Assembly: GCF_026151205.1 (NCBI RefSeq)
Contig: NC_087078.1
Location: 11,170,175-11,234,174, forward strand
Length of the DNA: 64,000 nt
DNA from: Bolinopsis microptera
Lineage: Eukaryota > Ctenophora > Tentaculata > Lobata > Bolinopsidae
Direction of reading: 5' to 3'
Position numbers and translations under genes: made by a program. Of this stretch, positions 1 to 8,136 are shown one piece after another; positions within the stretch are counted from its first letter, which is position 1; each line of letters begins with the position of its first letter. The notes under the pieces are model-generated. The model was not told the DNA's origin, ran no database searches, and saw only the letters and a list, made by a program, of their open reading frames with translations.

Positions 1-325
1 GGATGGAACACTGACTTGTGGTTCAAAATGAAGTTTGATGAAGTCTTCTGTTTCTTTGAAGTGGTGATCATCCAGGGTCATCTCACCTTGAGTGCTACTC
101 GAATGCAGGATACAAAAGTATTTGTAGTCAACACAGATACAGGAATTGAGAATCTCTGCGGAGTTCTCGAAATCAGTTCTGTTTTGACTATAGAGGGCCA
201 AAAGTATAGAATTCCTTGTCATCTGAAGTGTGGCAATGAAGTGAAGCTGACGGTGAGACATGACCCTGGCAGCTACGCCGTCAAAGCATGCATTCACATG
301 AAAGAAATAATGGCATTTGGTGCAG
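1..325 (+). CDS. Fucolectin / F5/8-type C-like lectin domain, partial exon
   Basis: The frame is open from base 1 and ends at a good splice donor (CAG then GTATGT at 326), in phase 1. The first residues, GWNTDLWFKMKFDEV, resemble the W-V/F-D-L core of fucolectin (tachylectin-4/pentraxin-type) and F5/8C domains. A KVFVVNT strand, a Cys in LCGVLEI, another in YRIPCHLKC and the closing CIHMKEIMAFGAG match the end of the domain, where the family usually has LCEVEVYG. Members bind fucose or other glycans outside the cell. The upstream exons with any signal peptide are outside the window, and no following exon was recognised. The continuation past 325 is intron. Family assignment is from motif pattern only. 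Confidence 0.6.
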
Positions 326-1640
326 GTATGTCAAAAATTTATATTTTCAGTTTATATTACATTTTAAGATCATCAATGATTGGATGTGTACAATATTTTT
401 ATCCATCAAAAATTAATTTTTGATGGTGCGCGGCTTTTGTAGCAAAAGTAAATGTAAAAGTTGCTAGTTGCGTAATTTGACGAAATTCGTTGATTTTTGT
501 CGTATTATCCTGTCATACTCATATCTTCGGTTCCTTGAATGAGATCATTCTGAAAATTGATGAAGACCTTCCAATAGGGCTTTACAACTGCAACTGTCCG
601 AAAAATTTGGTGGATATCGGAGTTTTAATTAATATAGTGATCAAAATGGGGGATAATATGAAAAATACGCTGCTTTTAGCTATAAGTTGTAACATAATGT
701 CATGTGTGTTGTAAAATACCGTATGCTTTAAATTTTTCGGACACTTTCCTAGTGTTAATAAGAATATTAGTAAGCTAACCAATTTTTGTTAAAATTGGAT
801 CAAGGGAACTTAACTGGAAGGTTACTCTATTTGCATTTGTTTCAAGAATTTTGTGCTGGCCGAAATTAGCGCTAAAAAACCATTTTACATACAGTCGGCA
901 TGCGCGGCCTACTGTCGATGGGGCACTACCTAATTATAACTATTTTAGCGCAATGCTTTACTCTGCCGCGCCGCGCACTCAATTATGCTTCTCGCTAGAT
1001 CGGCGAAATGCGTTTTATTACTGTGCCGCGCCGAGCTGCGACGAATTGACATCGTCAAATAATTATAATTACTACTGTTTTGGTTTCATTTACAGATTAT
1101 ATTTCAGATTTAACACAGATATCTTATAAGAAGTCCATATCTTCTAAAATGATCGGTGCATACCGCATCAATCATCAACGGCATCATATTATGTAATGTC
1201 TACCATATAAGTATATAAAGGGAGATGTATATTATAAATTATTCCACCGCATCCACCGCATAGCGTTAAATTCCTGTGTAAACAAGATTGTATCACAAAG
1301 CAGGTGCATTATGATAGCACTTGCATTAAATTTCAAATCTTACTATATATAAAGCGAGACGATATATAAACAGGAATTAAACAGGAATTAAACAGGAATT
1401 AAACAAAATTGGGTCAAACGGCATATGCCGTGTCTGACCAATATAGGAATAGAAGGTTTAATATTCAAAACTACCCCAATGTAACAAATAACCAAACAAG
1501 GTGGTAAAAGTAGATAGCCATGTAAAAGAAATAGCACAGATAGCACAGTCGTATGCAGAAATACTCAGCCAAGAGCACTCAACAATGACAAAGAAAGTAT
1601 CATACAATGTCCACACACTTATCAAAATATACAAAACACG
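326..1640. other. Non-coding stretch with a GC-rich patch and an 11-bp triplet repeat
   Basis: No convincing coding sequence is seen. A GC-rich patch at about 890-1045 contains several GCCGCGCCG-like words in otherwise AT-rich DNA and may be a MITE remnant. Three tandem copies of AAACAGGAATT lie at 1368-1400. Its complement GTTTAATTCCT recurs at about 23010-23035, and the related GTTTAATCCT is found near 3320-3350. Confidence 0.5.
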
Positions 1641-1644
1641 ACAT

Positions 1645-3072
1645 TCATTCAGTATTTTTCTTCGGGAACCTCCGTTCATCGACCTTATTTAAAAACCGTC
1701 CAATGTCTCTAATAGTTGTTGAGTCGTCGAAGATTTCTCCCGGTTCTTCTCTCATTACTAACAGGTCCCTCGTTCGTTGATGCAGGTTTTTGCGTAGGTC
1801 TTCGTATAGGGGGCATTCGTAGAGGATGTGATGCTCATCTTCTATCACTGGATAGGCCCCTGGTAGCTCATAGAGAAGATCTAACAAGTCATCGTCACTT
1901 GAGCAGCAATGTCTGCAGGCCCGATGTTTTATGTTAAACCGCTTTTTCGCCGTAGCGACCAGTTTCAACGTTAAAGCGGTGGGAGCTGCTTCTGAATTGC
2001 GCGATCTTCTTTGAGCAGTTAGGTTTAAGATCAAGGGCTAGATACGTCTCTTGAGCAAACTTTCTCTTCACTAAGTTGTAGAATGATAGTTTTCTGTTAG
2101 ATGTCCTTTCTGTTTCCCATGAGTTTATAAACCACTTTTGCAAACTCATTCTAATCTGGCTTGGTCTTAATCCTTGGTTTCTCTCTGATGCCTCGATGGT
2201 TTCTTGCATCTGCTCGAGAGTGGACTGTGGAGAACCAGCTCAGGTTTAGGGTCGCCTGCTCTTCGAAAGCGTGTCTAGCAAAGCAGTCACGACCGTCTAC
2301 AACCATTTGTTCAAGTCTTTCTTTGTAGTTAAACACTTGCTTTGATAGCGTGATGCCTAGTGGATGCCTGCCTGTGTCACCCCATATCGCAGCATTGGAT
2401 GTTGACTTCCTCACCCCTAAGGTCCATTTCAAAAGAGACAGATGAAAGTTCTCTAGAGGGTCCCTGGCAATGAGTGTACACACGTTTCCTGTTTCTGGTG
2501 TGGTGCTCGTGTTTGTGGGGAAGTTGCGGAACAGAGCTGTGCTTGGCAGCCACACTTGGCAACCATACGACACCACAGGTACAATAAGTGTATCATATAG
2601 CTTGAACAGTATAGATTTCCTGATGTGGCGGGTATCAATGTAGCTTTTCAAAGAGAAATAACTTCTTAATGCTTTTTGCCTCAGCTTTTGTTGTGTTAGC
2701 TTAAGTGATCCGCTCAGAGTAAATGTAATGCCAAGGTAGCAGTACTCTCTCCCGGAGGGGATCTGTTGTTCTCCCAGTTTGAACTCATGACTTTCCTTCA
2801 GATGCCTTCCTGTTGGGTTAAACACAAGGACTGAAGTTTTTCCAATGTTTACTGTCAGGCCCCATTCTGAGCAGTAATTGTTTAGGACATCGAGCATTTG
2901 TTGAAGACTGTGTTTGTTGAGGGCTAGAAGGACAAGGTCGTCTGCCCATAGCAGATGAGTTATATCTGTATCATTTAGGACAGGGACTTTCACTCCTTCG
3001 ATGTTGTTGAGATCATGTGAAAGCTGGTGGACAAAGCATTTAAACAGTTCAGGGGACATGGGGTGTCCTTAT
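1645..3072 (-). pseudogene. 5'-truncated, frameshifted non-LTR retrotransposon (RT palm to C-terminal finger)
   Basis: On the minus strand the first piece (3059 to 2151) starts at GHPMSPELF, the counterpart of the RT QGxPxSP motif. It continues through HLLWADDLVLLA, where the catalytic box reads WADD in place of the usual YADD, then the thumb and LYDTLIVPVVSYGCQVW. A frameshift near 2200 moves to a frame with RKLSFYNL and FRSSSHRFNVETGRYG. Another shift near 1940 leads to a C-terminal finger-like CRHCCSSDDD with EDEHHILYECPLYEDLR. The endonuclease and first half of RT are missing, and an in-frame stop lies just before GHPM. It is the same family as 54150-56330, which repeats the RKLGFYNL, IETGRHG and EDELHVL landmarks. 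Dead copy. Confidence 0.85.
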
Positions 3073-3356
3073 ATATATAGCTTCATTTCATTTCATATCA
3101 CGATCAACATATCATATCATTTTGGAACATGTTCATGGGAATTAAATTATTTTATTTGCACTTGTTTCTCTTTCAACAAAAGATGTGACGAAGTTAAATT
3201 TGTATGATTTTTAAATTTTTATTTTAAGAAAACTCTTGCACATTATTTATTTATTTATTTCTATTATATTGATGTATAGTCAAGACGTGAGTGTTAGGGC
3301 TCTCATTGACAAATTTATGTTTAATCCTGTTTAATGTTTAATCCTGTTTAATTTAT

Positions 3357-3364
3357 ATACATAT
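3357..3364. repeat. Left 8-bp target-site duplication of the hAT element
   Basis: ATACATAT precedes the left terminus and is repeated exactly at 5112-5119 after the right terminus. Confidence 0.85.
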
Positions 3365-3744
3365 TAGGAACCGACCGGATTGGAGTTTTGGCTGCCGGAC
3401 CGGATCTTGCCGGATTTCAATCTCAAATCCGGCAAGCCGGATTTTGCCGGACCGGAACCGGTGGTTTCAGAGTGAAATATAAGGCAGCCGGATCTTGCCG
3501 GATTTTGCCGGATCTTGCCGGAAAATTTAAATTTATATTCTTATTTTTATACTTTTGTGGAATTACACAATAAAATAGTGTCTAACTAACAGTTTTCGCG
3601 CCCGACCTATATTTTAACGATTAATTTTTAGCTAAGTTCAATTTTCAACCAAATAAAAGTCATAATTATGATAGGCATGCAGCAAGTTCATTAAAATTTC
3701 TTAATAGTATGATAATTTCACAATTGTAATAATATTTCCAGATA

Positions 3745-3858
3745 CTATTCTGCAAGATCAGAAGAGCACTTCTTGCAGCTTGCATAAGGGGTCCCATTTT
3801 CTTCTGAGTAGAACAACCAGACGGACGATGTTTTAGATTTACTACTAGTACTAGACAT
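3745..3858 (-). pseudogene. Remnant BED-type zinc-finger N-terminus of hAT transposase
   Basis: The frame runs from ATG at 3858 to TAG at 3745, 37 codons. It contains SSVWLFYSEENG followed by YASCKKCSSDLAE, the W-x-F ... A-x-C-x2-C half of a BED finger, which binds DNA in hAT transposases. The distal His/Cys pair and the whole RNase H-like catalytic domain are absent; only about 380 bp separate the stop from the element end. The position fits an internally deleted transposase gene with an intron in its 5' UTR. Confidence 0.75.
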
Positions 3859-3969
3859 TGTTTAAACAAGCAGTACGTAGCAGACAAAATATAACAAGAG
3901 TAGACACGAGTCACGACACTAGACGAGTAATTATCAGAAATGATATCTAATTGAGTAATTGGCATATGG

Positions 3970-4054
3970 CTTACCTGAGGACCCCAGGCTATTATGTTCA
4001 TTAACATAACGAATAAAGATTTGGCGGAATGACAGGCTGAGCGCGGCCCAGTAA
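3970..4054 (-). promoter_or_regulatory. Exon-like 5' module with splice donor, shared with two other loci
   Basis: Read on the minus strand this segment goes from TTACTGGGC through CAGCCTGTCATTCCGCC to AGCCTGGGGTCCTCAG, then GTAAG, a strong donor. Closely similar sequence, including the donor, lies at 57933-58020 (+). A more diverged copy without the donor lies at 60763-60838 (+), just upstream of a coding exon. Here it probably is the non-coding first exon of the transposase transcript. Confidence 0.55.
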
Positions 4055-4128
4055 CATATGGCAGACCCCTGATTGAGCGCGTTTGTGCGCATTCCTTTTT
4101 CGTCATGCAGGTCTGAGTATCATTGTGT

Positions 4129-4278
4129 CACGTGACTTACAACGAGCGGTGCTTAATAGGGTTGTTCGCAAGCAGACACTGTCTAGTACAGTACTAATCA
4201 CCGTCTGGCGTCTAGAGCTGAGTCACGTGATTGCAGTAATGAGCTAATTACGTAGCCGGTAGCTACCCTGAACACGTG
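4129..4278 (-). promoter_or_regulatory. Three CACGTG E-boxes upstream of the hAT exon module
   Basis: CACGTG occurs at 4129-4134 (inside the palindrome GTCACGTGAC), 4224-4229 and 4273-4278, about 75-220 bp upstream of the exon-like module. This position suits promoter elements for bHLH factors. Function is inferred. Confidence 0.4.
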
Positions 4279-4436
4279 ACCTTCATATTTCGTCACAATC
4301 AGAAGCACAACTGTACCCTGATTCGCATGCAAGCATATATCAGTACTAGAGCTACTGTTCGTAATAAGGTTCGGTTTTCCTCTAATTTAATACTGCCAAG
4401 GTTGCGATTATAGCCGGGGGCTAGCCCAGAGAGGTG

Positions 4437-4964
4437 GCCGAAAATATTTTTTCGGTTTTTTCTTAGTCCGCACCTACCCCTCGATACATAATTCTGGACT
4501 CGAGGTTTCCCCCGGTAATTGAAATTCGATCTCGGAAGGCAGGCCTCCCCTTAGCAACATGAGCTCGGAAGCGGGAGCTCTCGATACAGGAGGTACGTCT
4601 CAAGAACGACTCGGACCAAAAATTTTCTAAGTCAACATTTTTTCTAAGTTTTTCTGAAAACCACTTTTTTTCACGATTCAGGCTACCCTGTTCATTATTA
4701 GCCGAAAATATTTTTTCGGTTTTTCGAAGTCCGCACCTACCCCTCGATACACAATTCTGGACTCGAGGTTTCCCCCGGTAATGTGATCTCGGAAGGCAGG
4801 CATCCCCTTTGCAACACGAGCTCGGAAGCGGGAGCTCCCGATACAGGAGGTACGTCTCGAGAACGACTCGGACCGAAATTTTTTAAGTCAACATTTTTTC
4901 TAAGTTTTTCTGAAAACCACTTTTTTCCACGGTTCAGGCTACCCTGTTTATTTTTAGCCGAAAT
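4437..4964. repeat. 264-bp tandem duplication inside the hAT element
   Basis: GCCGAAAATATTTTTTCGG begins copies at 4437 and 4701, and a third partial copy starts at 4957. Each unit holds the CGATACA..TTCTGGACTCGAGG and GAGCTCGGAAGCGGGAGCTC landmarks. A diverged relic of the ACCCTGTTCATTATTAGC part also occurs at about 20515-20550. Confidence 0.85.
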
Positions 4965-5340
4965 TTTTTTTTGATTTTTTTTTCGGTAAAAAAACTGAAA
5001 TCCGGCAAAAATCCGGCAAATTTTTTCCAGCCGGAGCCGGAGCCGGAACCGGATTTTGAAGCCGGATATCCGGCCGGATCCGAATTCAGCCGGATTTCCG
5101 GTCGGTTCCTAATACATATATTTGAAATCCTATATATATATATTATTATTATTATCAAACTTTACACAAATCCAAAGTAGTTACTAGGAACATCCTAAAG
5201 ACCTGATAAGTCTACTTAAAAGACTTGTAGAACTGAAAACTTACTATAAATACAAAAAATGGAACTTAAAACTGAACTTATCAAAATCAAAAATTATGCA
5301 AAAAATTGAACTTAAAACTGAAATTATCGAACAAACAAAT

Positions 5341-6069
5341 TTAAAATAAATTTCTCCACAATTGGCGGTTCGAGGCTAAATACCTTAAGTCTGTCAAGTT
5401 GTCACTATTATTCAAATTAATCTTTCTTTTATTCAAATCGTCTAAAATAGTTTTAAAAATATTACATTGATGTCTACCAATCCTTCCCCTCATATTTGAC
5501 ATACTATCAACAGCAAAATTTAGAGCTAGTTGTGGTGGTGAGTTGCAGTCGCTACGAAGAATGTGCCCAAACATTTTCCAGCGGGATTTATGAACTCTCT
5601 CTGAAAGTGGAGTTACATTGCAACGAGCATACAAGTCCTTGTTGCTGATGATGCGGGGATAGGTCATGTTGATGATACGTCTTAGATGTTTGCGTTGACA
5701 CACATCAACTTTATTGATAATGTTCTGTGGAGCTGCCCAGCTGTTACAGTTGTACAATAAAACAGGGGTAACAAATGCTTCATACAGCTTGATTTTTACA
5801 GGAAGAGAAATGCGGGATTTCTCTGCCCATACCTTGCTGTATTTCTCAAAGGCAACGTAAGCAAGGATGCATCGGCGAGAGATATCAGCCTTACTGCAGA
5901 GCTTGGATCCAAGAGAAATAGTGTTGCGCCAGGGCTCTCTGTTCTTCACGGGTTCACCCTTGGCGTCTACCTCGTCCTTATCTGCAATGTAGAAGTGGAC
6001 ATGTTCTGTTTTGTCCTCGTTCACAAACAGGTTCCATTCTTCAAGGATCTCCTTACATATGGGCAGCAT
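5341..6069 (-). CDS. Orphan RT C-terminal ORF, tandem unit 1
   Basis: 242 codons from the internal Met of KEMLPICKEI to the natural stop. It is the RT thumb/C-terminal region without the catalytic box: the unit is cut at YADD, leaving only DGDF. The same intact frame recurs in units 2 and 3. It has no known separate function; an in-frame stop lies in the joined 3' UTR upstream. Confidence 0.6.
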   Translation of the reverse strand: MLPICKEILEEWNLFVNEDKTEHVHFYIADKDEVDAKGEPVKNREPWRNTISLGSKLCSKADISRRCILAYVAFEKYSKVWAEKSRISLPVKIKLYEAFVTPVLLYNCNSWAAPQNIINKVDVCQRKHLRRIINMTYPRIISNKDLYARCNVTPLSERVHKSRWKMFGHILRSDCNSPPQLALNFAVDSMSNMRGRIGRHQCNIFKTILDDLNKRKINLNNSDNLTDLRYLASNRQLWRNLF

Positions 6070-6272
6070 TTCTTTAAGAGTTTCCTCATCCTCATCTGCA
6101 AAATCGCCATCGTTACTAGGAACATCCTAAAGACCTGATAAGTCTACTTAAAAGACTTGTAGAACTGAAAACTTACTATAAATACAAAAAATGGAACTTA
6201 AAACTGAACTTATCAAAATCAAAAATTATGCAAAACATTGAACTTAAAACTGAAATTATCGAACAAACAAAT

Positions 6273-7001
6273 TTAAAATAAATTTCTCCACAATTGGCGG
6301 TTCGAGGCTAAATACCTTAAGTCTGTCAAGTTGTCACTATTATTCAAATTAATCTTTCTTTTATTCAAATCGTCTAAAATAGTTTTAAAAATATTACATT
6401 GATGTCTACCAATCCTTCCCCTCATATTTGACATACTATCAACAGCAAAATTTAGAGCTAGTTGTGGTGGTGAGTTGCAGTCGCTACGAAGAATGTGCCC
6501 AAACATTTTCCAGCGGGATTTATGAACTCTCTCTGAAAGTGGAGTTACATTGCAACGAGCATACAAGTCCTTGTTGCTGATGATGCGGGGATAGGTCATG
6601 TTGATGATACGTCTTAGATGTTTGCGTTGACACACATCAACTTTATTGATAATGTTCTGTGGAGCTGCCCAGCTGTTACAGTTGTACAATAAAACAGGGG
6701 TAACAAATGCTTCATACAGCTTGATTTTTACAGGAAGAGAAATGCGGGATTTCTCTGCCCATACCTTGCTGTATTTCTCAAAGGCAACGTAAGCAAGGAT
6801 GCATCGGCGAGAGATATCAGCCTTACTGCAGAGCTTGGATCCAAGAGAAATAGTGTTGCGCCAGGGCTCTCTGTTCTTCACGGGTTCACCCTTGGCGTCT
6901 ACCTCGTCCTTATCTGCAATGTAGAAGTGGACATGTTCTGTTTTGTCCTCGTTCACAAACAGGTTCCATTCTTCAAGGATCTCCTTACATATGGGCAGCA
7001 T
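6273..7001 (-). CDS. Orphan RT C-terminal ORF, tandem unit 2
   Basis: Encodes the same 242 residues as unit 1, with identical start and stop contexts, 932 bp further on. Confidence 0.6.
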   Translation of the reverse strand: MLPICKEILEEWNLFVNEDKTEHVHFYIADKDEVDAKGEPVKNREPWRNTISLGSKLCSKADISRRCILAYVAFEKYSKVWAEKSRISLPVKIKLYEAFVTPVLLYNCNSWAAPQNIINKVDVCQRKHLRRIINMTYPRIISNKDLYARCNVTPLSERVHKSRWKMFGHILRSDCNSPPQLALNFAVDSMSNMRGRIGRHQCNIFKTILDDLNKRKINLNNSDNLTDLRYLASNRQLWRNLF

Positions 7002-7204
7002 TTCTTTAAGAGTTTCCTCATCCTCATCTGCAAAATCGCCATCGTTACTAGGAACATCCTAAAGACCTGATAAGTCTACTTAAAAGACTTGTAGAACTGA
7101 AAACTTACTATAAATACAAAAAATGGAACTTAAAACTGAACTTATCAAAATCAAAAATTATGCAAAACATTGAACTTAAAACTGAAATTATCGAACAAAC
7201 AAAT

Positions 7205-7933
7205 TTAAAATAAATTTCTCCACAATTGGCGGTTCGAGGCTAAATACCTTAAGTCTGTCAAGTTGTCACTATTATTCAAATTAATCTTTCTTTTATTCAA
7301 ATCGTCTAAAATAGTTTTAAAAATATTACATTGATGTCTACCAATCCTTCCCCTCATATTTGACATACTATCAACAGCAAAATTTAGAGCTAGTTGTGGT
7401 GGTGAGTTGCAGTCGCTACGAAGAATGTGCCCAAACATTTTCCAGCGGGATTTATGAACTCTCTCTGAAAGTGGAGTTACATTGCAACGAGCATACAAGT
7501 CCTTGTTGCTGATGATGCGGGGATAGGTCATGTTGATGATACGTCTTAGATGTTTGCGTTGACACACATCAACTTTATTGATAATGTTCTGTGGAGCTGC
7601 CCAGCTGTTACAGTTGTACAATAAAACAGGGGTAACAAATGCTTCATACAGCTTGATTTTTACAGGAAGAGAAATGCGGGATTTCTCTGCCCATACCTTG
7701 CTGTATTTCTCAAAGGCAACGTAAGCAAGGATGCATCGGCGAGAGATATCAGCCTTACTGCAGAGCTTGGATCCAAGAGAAATAGTGTTGCGCCAGGGCT
7801 CTCTGTTCTTCACGGGTTCACCCTTGGCGTCTACCTCGTCCTTATCTGCAATGTAGAAGTGGACATGTTCTGTTTTGTCCTCGTTCACAAACAGGTTCCA
7901 TTCTTCAAGGATCTCCTTACATATGGGCAGCAT
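7205..7933 (-). CDS. Orphan RT C-terminal ORF, tandem unit 3
   Basis: Encodes the same 242 residues as units 1 and 2. It is followed in the 5' direction by the full-length element, whose own C-terminus differs at two residues. Confidence 0.6.
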   Translation of the reverse strand: MLPICKEILEEWNLFVNEDKTEHVHFYIADKDEVDAKGEPVKNREPWRNTISLGSKLCSKADISRRCILAYVAFEKYSKVWAEKSRISLPVKIKLYEAFVTPVLLYNCNSWAAPQNIINKVDVCQRKHLRRIINMTYPRIISNKDLYARCNVTPLSERVHKSRWKMFGHILRSDCNSPPQLALNFAVDSMSNMRGRIGRHQCNIFKTILDDLNKRKINLNNSDNLTDLRYLASNRQLWRNLF

Positions 7934-8136
7934 TTCTTTAAGAGTTTCCTCATCCTCATCTGCAAAATCGCCATCGTTACTAGGAACATCCTAAAGACCT
8001 GATAAGTCTACTTAAAAGACTTGTAGAACTGAAAACTTACTATAAATACAAAAAATGGAACTTAAAACTGAACTTATCAAAATCAAAAATTATGCAAAAC
8101 ATTGAACTTAAAACTGAAATTATCGAACAAACAAAT

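Larger units (their letters stand above)
3365..5111 (-). mobile_element. Internally deleted hAT-superfamily DNA transposon
   Basis: The ends are inverted: TAGGAACCGACCGG at the left and its exact complement at the right. They are flanked by identical 8-bp duplications (ATACATAT). An 8-bp duplication with TAGG-type ends is diagnostic for hAT. The subterminal regions (3378-3520 and 5000-5100) are crowded with short CCGGAT/GCCGG words in both orientations, as is typical of hAT transposase-binding regions. Inside, the minus strand has an E-box cluster, an exon-like module with a splice donor, then a BED-finger start codon frame. The rest of the transposase is gone, so the 1747-bp copy is non-autonomous. 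A 264-bp internal duplication lies at 4437-4964. Confidence 0.88.
5180..7975 (-). repeat. Three head-to-tail 932-bp units derived from the retrotransposon 3' end
   Basis: Unit boundaries fall at 5180, 6112, 7044 and 7976, exactly 932 bp apart. Each unit starts (minus strand) at GATGGCGATTTTGCAG, which lies within and just after the YADD codons of the full copy, and runs through the stop and 3' UTR to CCTAGTAAC. The parental segment is 7976-8907. The three extra units agree with each other (PVKN, ISLPVK) where the full copy differs (PAKN, ISLRVK). Identical breakpoints point to tandem duplication, not independent insertions. The breakpoint shares only AC as microhomology. Confidence 0.92.
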
